64,000 nucleotides of DNA, from contig CAYRGQ010000009.1 of NCBI GenBank assembly GCA_964423925.1, positions 14,464 through 78,463 of the forward strand. Direction: 5' to 3'. Under the pieces are notes generated by a model. It was not told the DNA's origin, made no database searches, and saw only the letters and a program-made list of their open reading frames with translations. Of the stretch, positions 43,973 through 52,723 are shown one piece after another. Origin of the DNA: CAYRGQ01 sp964423925 (GTDB lineage Bacteria > Bacteroidota > Bacteroidia > Sphingobacteriales > Sphingobacteriaceae). A program made the position numbers and the translations under genes. Within the stretch, counting starts at the first letter, position 1. Each line of letters opens with the position of its first letter.

Positions 43973-44485
43973 ATGAAAAACATCATCGCCTTCCTGTTCC
44001 TCCTATGCGTGGGGCACCTTGCCTTTGGGCAAAAAGCACCCGCGATTATGCGTACGGCGTTTCCGGATTCGTCCCGCATGCAGCCTGTATTTGATCTGCA
44101 GGGCGTCCAATCGACGGCAGGCGAGGTAATGGACGGTCATCAGGGAAAGATCGTGCTCTTATATATCTGGGCGATGTGGTGTCCGGACTGTATAGCGGGC
44201 TTCCCAGCATTAAAGGCCTTTCAAAACGCCAATCCCGACGTGCAGGTGGTGCTTTTCTCCCTTGACCGGGACGAACAGCGATGGAAGGGCGGTATCGAAA
44301 AATTCAAACTTGTGGGCGACCATTATTGGTTCAGGACGGCCAGGAAAAACGCATTCACCAACGGGATTGACCTGGACTGGATCCCGCGGTACCTAGTCCT
44401 GAATCCCGCGGGTGGCATTGCATCTGATTACGCAATTGACGCCAGCGACCCCGCACTGCAAGCGGCAGTAGACGCATTGCGATAA
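43973..44485 (+). CDS. Exported TlpA-like thioredoxin
   Basis: A 170-residue protein with a signal peptide (IIAFLFLLCVGHLAFG) and a thioredoxin domain whose active site is WAMWCPDCIAGFPA near residue 65, a CPDC variant of CxxC. The cis-proline region is WIPRYLVLNPAG near 140. Such TlpA/ResA-like proteins reduce disulfides in the periplasm, for example in cytochrome c maturation or repair. The neighbours do not indicate a partner. Confidence 0.88.
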   Translation: MKNIIAFLFLLCVGHLAFGQKAPAIMRTAFPDSSRMQPVFDLQGVQSTAGEVMDGHQGKIVLLYIWAMWCPDCIAGFPALKAFQNANPDVQVVLFSLDRDEQRWKGGIEKFKLVGDHYWFRTARKNAFTNGIDLDWIPRYLVLNPAGGIASDYAIDASDPALQAAVDALR

Positions 44486-44643
44486 GCTCCTGGAGATGAC
44501 CTCATGGTGTATGTCGCCACCGCCTCAACGTTAATATAGGAACTATCCATGGTAAATTGTAACCTAAAAATCTCCTTTCATCTGCAAACTGCGGGAGCCG
44601 CTCATTGTTATAACATTTAAACCCCTTCGCGACACATGACATC

Positions 44644-45426
44644 ATGAATACGTTTGCTGTTGTTACCGGTGCCAGCCAGGGCCTAGGTAAGTCCTTTGCT
44701 ACGGAGCTTGCCAAGGGTGGAGCGAACTTGGTGTTAACGAGCCTGCCCGACCAAGGATTGCCTGCCTTGTGCACATGGCTCGAACACCAATACGGTATCC
44801 AGGCACACGCGTATGAAATCGATCTCAGCATCACGAAACACGTCACGCAATTTGGCGAATGGGTGAACAGCCATTTTGCCATCGACACGCTGATTAACAA
44901 TGTGGGTATCGGCGGAACTCAACGATTCGTTGACGCCACGCACGAATCCATTGAGCGGATTATTCAACTCAACGTAATGACGCCCTCCCTGTTGTCACGG
45001 CGTTTGTTGCCGAACCTCCTGCAACGCGACCGGGCATATATCCTTAACGTTTCCAGCTTGGCGGCTTTCTCACCCATCGGCTACAAAACGGTTTATCCGG
45101 CGTCCAAGGTCTTTCTACGTTCGTTTTCACGCGGGTTGAACGAAGAGCTCAAAGACACGCAAGTATCCGTTAGCGTCGTCTATCCGGGCCCGATGCGGAC
45201 CAACCTAGATTCAATCCAACGCATGGAGCATCAGGGCGTATTTGCGCGAATGGCCGCCGTTTGCCCGGACAAGGTGGCCCGGTATTGTCTCCAACGCATG
45301 GTACGGCGCGATTCGGTCATCCTATTCAATTGGCCCAGCCTCCTGTTTTTGGCACTGCTACCAGCTTGGCTCAAAACACCGCTATTAACCCGCCGCATAA
45401 AAAAAGAGCTCGCCGTCCGGAAATGA
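44644..45426 (+). CDS. Short-chain dehydrogenase/reductase
   Basis: A 260-residue SDR enzyme. The cofactor loop is VTGASQGLGKSFA near 7, NNVGIGG near 88 replaces the usual NNAG, and the catalytic Ser-Tyr-Lys set is in NVSSLAAFSPIGYKTVYPASKVF near 140-165 (Y-x-x-S-K). The substrate is unknown; the C-terminal hydrophobic end (SLLFLALLPAWLKTPLL) suggests membrane contact, as in sterol or acyl ketone reductases. The stop overlaps the ATG of the next gene by four bases. Confidence 0.87.
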   Translation: MNTFAVVTGASQGLGKSFATELAKGGANLVLTSLPDQGLPALCTWLEHQYGIQAHAYEIDLSITKHVTQFGEWVNSHFAIDTLINNVGIGGTQRFVDATHESIERIIQLNVMTPSLLSRRLLPNLLQRDRAYILNVSSLAAFSPIGYKTVYPASKVFLRSFSRGLNEELKDTQVSVSVVYPGPMRTNLDSIQRMEHQGVFARMAAVCPDKVARYCLQRMVRRDSVILFNWPSLLFLALLPAWLKTPLLTRRIKKELAVRK

Positions 45427-46388
45427 AGAACGTAGTCATCACAGGGATAACAGGTCTCGTGGGCACCCATCTGACCTACGCGCTAGCCGGAACGGAACAC
45501 CAAATTTTTGGAATCACACGGAATCCAAATAATTACAGTGGGCGAAAGGCGTCCAATATCACGCTGGTTACCGCCGACCTGATGGCCGAAAATCCAGCAT
45601 GCTTGCAAGACGCGGACGCAGTGGTGCATTTGGCAGCCGAAACGTCGACCAATGTCCCTGTCGCCGAGCACGACCAAACGAATTTCCACGTTACTGTCCG
45701 CTTGTTCGAGCGGGCCAAAGCGCACGGCGTTAAGCATTTTATTTTTGTTAGCACGGCCAACACCATTGGGTATGGCACCGCAACCAATCCAGGCACGGAG
45801 CAGGATGGCATCAAGGCTCCTTTTGCAAGCTTAGGCTATGCGCAAAGCAAATTGAAGGCGGAGAACTATCTCTTAGCCCATAAGGGGGACATGAGACTTA
45901 CTATCCTAAATCCTACCTTCGTCGTGGGTGCGCACACCGGCAAGCCAAGCTCTGCGCGAATCCTGCTGATGAGCCTGGGCAAGCGAATCGTGTGGTGTCC
46001 GCCAGGAGGCAAGAATTTCGTCGCGGTCGGGGACGTAGTCCAGGCCATTCTCAACGCACTCGATCGGGAGCATCCAGACGGGCGTTACCTAGTCGCCGGC
46101 GAAAACCTCTCATATCACGCCTTCTTCCGGAAGGTATCCCGAATAACGGGCCAGCGACAACACTTGGTCCGCGTCCCTTCGGCCCTACTCAAGCTGTTAG
46201 GCCTATTGGGATCCGCCCTACGCGCATTCGGCGTTAAAACCGACTTCAGCATACCCAACATGCGCGCGTTGTGCACCCACCCTTATTATAGCAATCGAAA
46301 ATCCACCGAACACTTGGGCCTCTCCTACACCAAGCTAGACGACGCCTTGGAACGTGCTATCCGCGATATGGGATACCGATCGACGTAA
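45423..46388 (+). CDS. NAD-dependent epimerase/dehydratase family protein
   Basis: A 321-residue extended-SDR protein. The start at 45423 gives the Rossmann motif VVITGITGLVGTHLTYAL; the frame is open further back but that part lies inside the SDR gene. VVHLAAETS near 65 and the catalytic Tyr-x-x-x-Lys in GYAQSKLKAENYL near 140 are present. It resembles dihydroflavonol-reductase-like and sugar-epimerase-like proteins. Because it is coupled to the SDR gene, the two may act in one pathway on a sugar or lipid substrate that I cannot name. Confidence 0.85.
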   Translation: MKNVVITGITGLVGTHLTYALAGTEHQIFGITRNPNNYSGRKASNITLVTADLMAENPACLQDADAVVHLAAETSTNVPVAEHDQTNFHVTVRLFERAKAHGVKHFIFVSTANTIGYGTATNPGTEQDGIKAPFASLGYAQSKLKAENYLLAHKGDMRLTILNPTFVVGAHTGKPSSARILLMSLGKRIVWCPPGGKNFVAVGDVVQAILNALDREHPDGRYLVAGENLSYHAFFRKVSRITGQRQHLVRVPSALLKLLGLLGSALRAFGVKTDFSIPNMRALCTHPYYSNRKSTEHLGLSYTKLDDALERAIRDMGYRST

Positions 46389-46441
46389 GTCCTCGCGGTC
46401 AACTTCTCTTTAGGAAACGAAATGAAATAATTCGTATAAAT

Positions 46442-46468
46442 AAAAAAACCCGGCGTCTGCCGGGTTTT
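46442..46468. terminator. Bidirectional terminator between the epimerase gene and tRNA-Ser
   Basis: CCCGGC-GTCT-GCCGGG with seven A before and four T after. On the minus strand it ends the tRNA-Ser transcript, on the plus strand the dehydrogenase pair. Confidence 0.8.
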
Positions 46469-46478
46469 GATTGGATTG

Positions 46479-46563
46479 CGGAGAGGGAGGGATTCGAACC
46501 CCCGGACCTGTTACAGTCAACGGTTTTCAAGACCGCCGCATTCGACCACTCTGCCACCTCTCC
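46479..46563 (-). tRNA. tRNA-Ser (anticodon TGA)
   Basis: Reads GGAGAGG-TGGCAGAGTGG... with the long variable arm of serine tRNAs. The anticodon loop is CTTGAAA, giving anticodon TGA for UCN codons. The acceptor stem GGAGAGG/CCTCTCC pairs fully, the T loop is TTCGAAT and the discriminator is G. CCA is not encoded. A TACTTTTG promoter box lies upstream and a strong terminator follows. Confidence 0.95.
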
Positions 46564-46626
46564 TATTTTAAGTCTATTTTTGCCTCGAGTGCAAAAAAGA
46601 ATATCGGCTAATTGCCGACCGTGGCG

Positions 46627-46634
46627 CAAAAGTA
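46627..46634 (-). promoter_or_regulatory. -7 promoter box of tRNA-Ser
   Basis: TACTTTTG on the minus strand, 63 bases before the mature 5' end of tRNA-Ser, giving a removable leader of about 60 bases. Confidence 0.5.
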
Positions 46635-46732
46635 CGAACTCCGTGCCATTTTGCAAATTCTATTTTGCTTTTTTTAGCACGATCTGTCCACCGCTCCCAA
46701 GACGACAATAGAACGTATTGTGGCTCAAGGCA

Positions 46733-47959
46733 CTATCGATCCACCTCACCCAACACGATATCAATTGAACCCAATATGGCAACCAGATCTGCAATCAACA
46801 CCCCTTTACCAAGCTCGGGCAGCACGGAAAGGTTATTGAAGCTAGGACCCCGGGCTTTGACCCGCAGCGGAATATCCGACCGCTCTTGGGTCACGAAATA
46901 GAAGCCCAGTTCACCCTTGGGATTCTCTGCCCGCACGTAATAGTCTTGGGCTTTTAGGTTCACTTTTTTGGGTACGAGCGCCCGCGGGTCAAAATCAGCG
47001 GTCCGCCGTAGCGGTCCGGACAATTGGGCCAAACACTGCCGAATGATACGAACCGACTCCCTGACTTCGTCCACCCGCACCTTATAACGATCCCAACAAT
47101 CCCCTTTCTGCCCCATCTCGCCCTTCCCGACCGGAATGTCGAACTCGAGCTCGGGATAAACGGAGTATTCATCCACGCGCCGTAGATCCCACTTGATACC
47201 TGATGCCCGCAACATCGGGCCTGTACAGCCGTAGTTGATGGCAACGCCCGCCGGCAGCACGCCGATGTTGGCTGTCCGTGCGATAAAAATTTGGTTATCC
47301 GTTAGTAACTGGTCCAGTTCGGAAAGCTTGGGCTCAAAATAGTCCACAAACTCCTGACAACGATCCTCGAAACCCACCGGCAAGTCGTAGAATAAGCCAC
47401 CGACCCAGATGTAATTATACAGCATGCGCGAGCCCGAAACCCACTCCAGCATGTTCATGATGTGCTCCCGATCGCGAAAACACCACATGAACGGTGTAAA
47501 TGCTCCGATGTCGATGCCATACGTACCTATTGCAATCAGATGGGAAGCAATCCGGTTCAACTCGCAAACCAATACGCGGGTGTACTCTACCCGTCTAGGA
47601 ATTCGATCCGCGATGCCGAGCATACGCTCGACGCCCATCGCAAACGCATGGCTATTGTTCATCGACGCGAGGTAATCCATCCGATCGGTAAAGGGAATGG
47701 TTTTACCGTAGTTCATCGATTCGGCATGCTTCTCAAAACAGCGGTGCAGATAGCCCACGTGAGGAATCACCTCCTTGACGATTTCTCCGTCGGTAATCAA
47801 TTCGAGCCGTAGTACGCCGTGCGTGGAAGGATGCTGGGGCCCCATGTTGAGCACCATCTCTTCCGCGCCGAGTGCGGCCATTCGGGCTTCGTACGCCAGC
47901 TGGCCCGCTTGATAGCGATCGGCATTCCTTTCAGTTGGACTCAACACGTTTTCTTTCAT
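46733..47959 (-). CDS. nuoD: NADH-quinone oxidoreductase subunit D
   Basis: A 408-residue subunit of the peripheral arm of complex I, forming part of the quinone-binding site with NuoB. Family signatures are NMGPQHPSTHGVLR near 40, HVGYLHRCFEK near 66 and the C-terminal LVAILGSIDIVLGEVDR. The start is the ATG at 47959 (MKENVL), with another ATG four codons upstream. It follows nuoC after 31 bases. The gene order is unusual: after nuoD comes a tRNA, not nuoE. Confidence 0.95.
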   Translation of the reverse strand: MKENVLSPTERNADRYQAGQLAYEARMAALGAEEMVLNMGPQHPSTHGVLRLELITDGEIVKEVIPHVGYLHRCFEKHAESMNYGKTIPFTDRMDYLASMNNSHAFAMGVERMLGIADRIPRRVEYTRVLVCELNRIASHLIAIGTYGIDIGAFTPFMWCFRDREHIMNMLEWVSGSRMLYNYIWVGGLFYDLPVGFEDRCQEFVDYFEPKLSELDQLLTDNQIFIARTANIGVLPAGVAINYGCTGPMLRASGIKWDLRRVDEYSVYPELEFDIPVGKGEMGQKGDCWDRYKVRVDEVRESVRIIRQCLAQLSGPLRRTADFDPRALVPKKVNLKAQDYYVRAENPKGELGFYFVTQERSDIPLRVKARGPSFNNLSVLPELGKGVLIADLVAILGSIDIVLGEVDR

Positions 47960-47990
47960 GCTTATTTGCAACCTGCGATCCGGCCGCGTG

Positions 47991-48488
47991 CTATTTTATC
48001 GATATTCCTTGGTAGTACTCAGCTTCCTCATAATCCTTACGTAGCGGGTAGCCTTCCCAATCCTCGGGCAATAGGATACGGCGCAAGTCTGGGTGGCCTT
48101 CAAAATAGATCCCCATCAGGTCAAAGGCCTCGCGCTCGTGCCATTCCGCTGTACGCCACACCGCGCTCACGCTGGGTACCGTCGGCAGGGCATCTAACGA
48201 GCGCCCACCCACTGGGTTCACTTTAAGCGTCAATTGACGCTTATAGGGTATCGAAGCCAAGTGGTACACCACCCAGAACGAATTTTGATCCAGGCCATAG
48301 TCGACTGCGCTTATGCTGGAGAGAAAGTCGAAATAAGTACTCGGGTTATCGCGTAGCAGCAGGCAGGCTTCCGGCAATTTGTCTGGTGACAATATCAAGG
48401 CAGGTTGCAGACCCTCGGTTTCTTCCCCTACGACCGCTTCATTGCCCAATTGGGATATCAATAGTTCCTTAATCGCGCCAAACTCCAT
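47991..48488 (-). CDS. nuoC: NADH-quinone oxidoreductase subunit C
   Basis: A 165-residue subunit of the peripheral arm of complex I. The family motif WHEREAFDLMGIYFEGHPDLRRI is near residue 115, followed by LLPEDWEGYPLRKDY. NuoC bridges NuoD and NuoB/NuoI. Only nuoC and nuoD occur here; upstream, 12 bases away, is pdxH rather than nuoB, so the other subunits must be encoded elsewhere. Confidence 0.94.
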   Translation of the reverse strand: MEFGAIKELLISQLGNEAVVGEETEGLQPALILSPDKLPEACLLLRDNPSTYFDFLSSISAVDYGLDQNSFWVVYHLASIPYKRQLTLKVNPVGGRSLDALPTVPSVSAVWRTAEWHEREAFDLMGIYFEGHPDLRRILLPEDWEGYPLRKDYEEAEYYQGISIK

Positions 48489-48500
48489 CCAAATAAAATT

Positions 48501-49148
48501 TTAAGGTGCCAAACGAATTAAATCCCAGCCTGCATCGGACCGTCGGTAGCAGAGCCGGTCATGTAGGCGACTACTGCGGCCTTGCCAAAACTCCACCCGC
48601 TCCGGTTCCAGCTGATACCCGCCCCAATGCAGCGGACGCGGTATTTCTTCCTGTCCGGCATACTGGTTCTCTACGGCGCGTATGCGTGCGTCAAGCTGCT
48701 CCCGACTTTCGATAGCTTCGCTTTGCGGCGACGCTACCGCGCCAATGCGACTGCCTCGTGGCCGCGTCCTGAAATAGGCGCTCGAGACGTCGTCGGGCAA
48801 GACGGTCACACGTCCCTCCACCCTTACCTGGCGCTGCAGCTCCGGCCAGAAGAACAGTAGGCAGGCATGCGGATTGGCTAACAGCTCCGTACCCTTCCGA
48901 CTATGATAATTCGTGAAAAAAGAAAATCCTGCGGGCGTAACGTCCTTCAGCAGTACAATGCGCGAGGAGGGCCTCCCTTCGCTCGATACGGTAGAAAGGG
49001 TCATGGCATTGGGCTCCATCACCTCCGCACCGAGCGCTTCATCAAACCACTGCAAAAACTGAGTAATGGGATTATCGGCGACTTGGCTCTCAAGCAAGTC
49101 GCTGAGGGTGTAATCCGTTCGGATATCTGCTATGCGTCGCGTGTTCAA
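48501..49148 (-). CDS. pdxH: Pyridoxamine 5'-phosphate oxidase
   Basis: A 215-residue FMN enzyme that oxidises pyridoxamine or pyridoxine phosphate to pyridoxal phosphate. Features are EPNAMTLSTVSSEGRPSSRIVLLKD near 45-70 (FMN site), FFTNYHSRKGTELLANP near 75, and the C-terminal PLHWGGYQLEPERVEFWQGRSSRLHDR. The frame starts with a TTG at 49148 (a stop codon lies just upstream in frame, and the next in-frame ATG is deep in the conserved domain). A TATGTTTG promoter box is about 30 bases upstream. It should be co-transcribed with nuoC and nuoD. Confidence 0.94.
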   Translation of the reverse strand: MNTRRIADIRTDYTLSDLLESQVADNPITQFLQWFDEALGAEVMEPNAMTLSTVSSEGRPSSRIVLLKDVTPAGFSFFTNYHSRKGTELLANPHACLLFFWPELQRQVRVEGRVTVLPDDVSSAYFRTRPRGSRIGAVASPQSEAIESREQLDARIRAVENQYAGQEEIPRPLHWGGYQLEPERVEFWQGRSSRLHDRLCYRRSDAGWDLIRLAP

Positions 49149-49179
49149 GACGATTGGTCAACTATGGTTTCTCAGATTA

Positions 49180-49187
49180 CAAACATA
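49180..49187 (-). promoter_or_regulatory. -7 promoter box of the pdxH-nuoCD operon
   Basis: TATGTTTG on the minus strand, 31 bases before the TTG start of pdxH. It supports that start and indicates that pdxH, nuoC and nuoD are one transcript. Confidence 0.55.
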
Positions 49188-49192
49188 ACAAT

Positions 49193-49221
49193 AAAGGTTT
49201 AATCGCTGAGATTAAACCTTT
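49193..49221 (-). terminator. Terminator-like inverted repeat after the M48 peptidase gene
   Basis: AAAGGTTTAATC and GATTAAACCTTT form a perfect 12-pair stem around a five-base loop, 45 bases past the M48 stop codon. The following T tract is short and broken. Confidence 0.6.
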
Positions 49222-49265
49222 ACTGAATGAGAGAAACCGTCGCTCTTGCGAGTGTACCCGGGAGC

Positions 49266-50087
49266 TTATTGCTTATAGTATTGCATCGCCTCAGGGACGA
49301 GCTTGCTAATGTTATTAATCCTACGCGCATCGCTGGGGTGGGTGCTTAGGAACTCAGGCGGCGCCTGTCCGCCCTGCTTGGCCTGCGACATGCGTTGCCA
49401 AAATCCGACCGCTTCCCCCGGGTCATAACCTGCCATGGCCATAAATACCAGCCCCAGACGGTCAGCTTCCAACTCTTGATTGCGCGAGTAATTTAATAAT
49501 GCCAATTGTCCTCCTAGGCCATAGGCCGTATTAATGACAGCCCGCGTGGTATTCGAACGTTCGGCCGTCGCCACGCCTACAGCTACCCCACCCACTTGTG
49601 CGGCGATCTGCTGGGACATACGCTCCCCCGAGTGTTTGGCAATCGCGTGTGCAATTTCATGGCCCATCACCGTGGCTAAACCCGCTTCCGTTTGCGTCAC
49701 CGGAAGAATGCCGGTATAGATTGCCACTTTGCCGCCCGGCATACACCAAGCGTTAATGGTCTTCTCGTCGATCAGCGCAAATTCCCAATCGAAATTGTAC
49801 TGGTCGCCATAGCCATTTTCATTCAAAAATCGCGTGACCGCCGCGGCAATCCNNNNNNNNNNCAGTGACCCAAACCGCTGTACTTGTTTGTCCTGAGCCG
49901 TGCCTTTTACCACCTTTGTTTCCGCGCTCCCTAGAAAGTCGCGATAGGCGAGCGAAGCTTGTTGCTGTATCTCAGCCTCGTTGACTAAACTCAACTGTCT
50001 GCGGCCGGTCAACGGCACCGTAGCACACGATACTACAAATGACGCTACTAGCAATAGGCAGATGCTTTTTAATACATTCCTTTTCAT
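49266..50087 (-). CDS. M48 family metallopeptidase lipoprotein (contains assembly gap)
   Basis: A zinc metallopeptidase of about 270 residues. The N-terminus is a lipoprotein signal peptide (LLLVASFVVSCATVP) with a lipobox ending VVSC, so the mature protein is anchored to a membrane. The zinc motif HEIAHAIAKHSGERM near 140 contains HExxH, with the third ligand in NQELEADRLGLVFM. This layout resembles YcaL/LoiP-type envelope proteases that help outer-membrane quality control. Ten Ns interrupt the coding region around residue 77, so four residues are unknown and the exact length is uncertain. Confidence 0.9.
   Translation of the reverse strand: MKRNVLKSICLLLVASFVVSCATVPLTGRRQLSLVNEAEIQQQASLAYRDFLGSAETKVVKGTAQDKQVQRFGSLXXXXIAAAVTRFLNENGYGDQYNFDWEFALIDEKTINAWCMPGGKVAIYTGILPVTQTEAGLATVMGHEIAHAIAKHSGERMSQQIAAQVGGVAVGVATAERSNTTRAVINTAYGLGGQLALLNYSRNQELEADRLGLVFMAMAGYDPGEAVGFWQRMSQAKQGGQAPPEFLSTHPSDARRINNISKLVPEAMQYYKQ
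49853..49862. other. Assembly gap of ten Ns inside the M48 peptidase gene
   Basis: Ten unresolved bases. They keep the reading frame (FGSL-xxxx-IAAAV), but related proteins usually run from this segment to the IA.AV segment without extra residues, so the gap length may be only a placeholder. Confidence 0.95.
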
Positions 50088-50223
50088 ATTTCACCGTATT
50101 ATCTGAAATTCAAATTGGCCGTAATCGGCTCCCTTACCCACCCAGCTCGTCCCAAAAGGGTGAGCAGATGGGTTATCGTAGATATAGCAATATATATGCC
50201 GTTTTGAAAATCAAAACGCAGGG

Positions 50224-50868
50224 TCAGGTATTTTTTTTCCGCACCAAGTACACCTTGGATTCTTTACCCTTCAGCAAGCGTTCGATGTTCTTTTGGTGGG
50301 TTATTAGGATGAGCGCGCAGATACAAATTCCGTATAGTAAAACGGAGCGTACGGGCGAATGAAAAAGGAATACAATACTAAACGGGAAGGCAAACCCAGC
50401 ACTTATCGAACTCAGGGAGACGTAATTCGTCAGCAGGAGAACGATCAGGAAGACGCTGACACAAATTAACGCGGCCTCAAAATGGACCGCCAGCACCATC
50501 CCAAATAACGTGGCAACACCTTTACCGCCGCGAAAACCCGCGAACACGGGAAACAAGTGACCCACCACCGCAATGACACCGAGTGCCAACTTATAATTAA
50601 CAAACTGTGCGGCATCCAGCGGTCCCGTCACCGAAGGGCCGATAAAATACGCCAAGTTAGTAGCGGTCCAGCCCTTCAAGATATCAACGACCATAACGAT
50701 CACCCCAGCACGCGTCCCCAACACGCGAAACGTATTGGTCGCGCCAGCGTTGCCACTACCATACTCGCGAACGTCTATACCATAGAACGACTGCCCAAAC
50801 CACACCGCAGTAGGGATCGACCCAAACAGGTACGCTAACAGCACAGCTCCTAACAAATAGATCGACAT
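50224..50868 (-). CDS. plsY: Acyl-phosphate:glycerol-3-phosphate acyltransferase
   Basis: A 214-residue inner-membrane enzyme that puts the first acyl chain on glycerol 3-phosphate in phospholipid synthesis, using acyl phosphate made by PlsX. Conserved loops are FGSIPTAVWFGQ near 15, REYGSGNAGATNTFRVLG near 35 and HLFPVFAGFRGGKGVAT near 105. Several hydrophobic helices are visible and the length fits the family. It lies 45 bases after nadC on the same strand. Confidence 0.95.
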   Translation of the reverse strand: MSIYLLGAVLLAYLFGSIPTAVWFGQSFYGIDVREYGSGNAGATNTFRVLGTRAGVIVMVVDILKGWTATNLAYFIGPSVTGPLDAAQFVNYKLALGVIAVVGHLFPVFAGFRGGKGVATLFGMVLAVHFEAALICVSVFLIVLLLTNYVSLSSISAGFAFPFSIVFLFHSPVRSVLLYGICICALILITHQKNIERLLKGKESKVYLVRKKNT

Positions 50869-50913
50869 CGACGAATCTCTATTTGGCTAATATAAGACGT
50901 TCTCCTAATCGTT

Positions 50914-51765
50914 TCAAGTTCCGAAAGCTTTTAAGCTCATGTCCAAACTCTTCACGGAGTGGGTCAATGCACCCATTGAGATGAAATCCACTCCGGCTTC
51001 CGCATAGGCCCGTGCCGTTTCGCGGGTGATACCTCCCGACGCTTCTAACGGCACCCGACCATCCACGCGTCGCACGGCTACCCGCACGTCGTCTACAGAG
51101 AAATTGTCCAACATGATTCGCTCGACGCCGCCATGTTCGAGCACAGTCTCCAGCTCTTCCAGACTCCGCACCTCCACCTCAATTTCTATCGCTTTTCCCA
51201 GCGTCTCACGGTAAGTGTTCGCCGCGCCGATTGCTTGCGTGATGCCGCCCGCGTAGTCGACATGGTTGTCTTTAATCAATATCATGTCGTATAACCCGAA
51301 CCGATGATTGACGCCTCCGCCAATTTTCACAGCTCGCTTCTCCAATAGGCGCATCAGGGGCGTGGTTTTACGCGTGTCCAGTACGCGGGTGTTCGTCCCT
51401 TCGAGCAGTTTGACCATACCCGCCGTGGCCGTGGCAATACCGCTCATTCGCTGCATAATGTTTAGCATTAGGCGCTCGGCCATCAGTATGTGCTGTATGT
51501 CTCCCTCAATGACCATCACCACGTCGCCCGGATTCACCGCCGCACCGTCCGTTATACGCACATCTGCGCGGAGCTCCGGATCGACCAATTTGAGCACCTG
51601 TAAGCCAATCTCGACGCCGGCCAGCACCCCGCATTCCTTAATGACCAAATGAGCCTTGCCCTGACTTCCCTTGGGAATCGTTGCCAGCGAGGTATGGTCG
51701 CCGTCTCCGACGTCCTCTTTGAGTGCGCGGACTATAAATGAGCGGATAATTTCAATTTCCTGCAT
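50914..51765 (-). CDS. nadC: Nicotinate-nucleotide diphosphorylase (carboxylating)
   Basis: A 283-residue enzyme of de novo NAD synthesis that converts quinolinate and PRPP to nicotinate mononucleotide. The start at 51765 (MQEIEIIRSFIVRALKED) is the family N-terminus; 21 upstream codons are open but not conserved. Signatures are DGDHTSLATIP near 25, NIMQRMSGIATAT near 100, DTRKTTPLMRLLEK near 130, GGVNHRFGLYDMILIKDNH near 150 and EASGGITRETARAYAE near 240. nadA and nadB are not in the window. Confidence 0.95.
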   Translation of the reverse strand: MQEIEIIRSFIVRALKEDVGDGDHTSLATIPKGSQGKAHLVIKECGVLAGVEIGLQVLKLVDPELRADVRITDGAAVNPGDVVMVIEGDIQHILMAERLMLNIMQRMSGIATATAGMVKLLEGTNTRVLDTRKTTPLMRLLEKRAVKIGGGVNHRFGLYDMILIKDNHVDYAGGITQAIGAANTYRETLGKAIEIEVEVRSLEELETVLEHGGVERIMLDNFSVDDVRVAVRRVDGRVPLEASGGITRETARAYAEAGVDFISMGALTHSVKSLDMSLKAFGT

Positions 51766-52042
51766 AATGGTATGGATGACAGTAATGCCCCTTCGCGTTT
51801 GCCTCTCGAGGCGCGGCCTTTTTAGCACACGGAAACGGCATCAATCTGAAGGGGACAAACTACCTATAATCCTTCAAAAAGGCCTGCTGAAACCGCCTAA
51901 AGACGCCTCGGCTTTTGACGCCGAAAATACAACAAATTTGTAGATTCGTCGGCATTTTTCTCAAACGAAGCGCATGGGAAAGGAATGCCTGTATGGGTCT
52001 AACGATACTGGAAGACGGCAGAAATAATTAGAAGTGATGGTT

Positions 52043-52453
52043 CTAGGAGGTGGGCTCGATTCGGAATTCCGTCACCTTAAAGAGGTTGTCCTCATTGGTT
52101 AGCCGATAAGACACCCGATAGGATTCCTTCGCGGTCCGAAGATTCAAAACAACGTATTTCAGATTAGGGTTAGAATCCAACCGATGGATATATTGAACGT
52201 TTGTAGGCTGGTTTTTGTTAAAGAATTCACGCAAGATGATTTCAGCCTGTACTCTAGAGTAGACACCCTCGTCACTCATCAAATTCATGCTGACGGTTGA
52301 CGAGAAATATTTTGTCAACCCTTTGGTGTTGGCCGCCTTGATACACGTAGCGATGTCGTCGATGACATCATTGAGGTTTGCTTGAACCGAGAAAACCGTA
52401 AAAAATAGCATCAGGGCCAATCCAGTCCGCCGAATCATTCGTATACCCTTCAT
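52043..52453 (-). CDS. DUF4783 exported protein
   Basis: A 136-residue protein with a signal peptide (TGLALMLFFTVFSVQA) followed by an alpha+beta domain (NLNDVIDDIATCIKAANTKG, QAEIILREFFNKNQPTNV) resembling NTF2-like folds. It fits DUF4783, found in Bacteroidetes and often located beside nadC, as here. The start may also be the ATG five codons further in. The function is unknown; NTF2-like domains often bind small ligands. Confidence 0.8.
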   Translation of the reverse strand: MKGIRMIRRTGLALMLFFTVFSVQANLNDVIDDIATCIKAANTKGLTKYFSSTVSMNLMSDEGVYSRVQAEIILREFFNKNQPTNVQYIHRLDSNPNLKYVVLNLRTAKESYRVSYRLTNEDNLFKVTEFRIEPTS

Positions 52454-52641
52454 TTTTCTACCGTAATTATATTTCCAAATCCACGTTTGTTTTGATATAT
52501 CGGGTATCAGCCAACGGCCTGAGTTCCGACCGTTCCGAGCAAAGTCGGCGATAGATTACGTAATCGTAAAATAGATAGCGAAAAATATGCCACATTTTTG
52601 ACAAATTCCCGACAAACATGAAATTATCGTAAAATCTCGAC

Positions 52642-52673
52642 AAAAAACCTGCCGGCGAGGTGTCACCGGCAGG
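52642..52673 (-). terminator. Intrinsic terminator after the long acidic protein gene
   Basis: CCTGCCGG and CCGGCAGG form an eight-pair stem followed on the minus strand by six T. It ends the transcript of the acidic protein gene 51 bases past its stop. Confidence 0.85.
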
Positions 52674-52723
52674 GGATGGTTAACAGGACTGTGTTGACGG
52701 CCTTCGCCGATTTTTCGCCGAGT

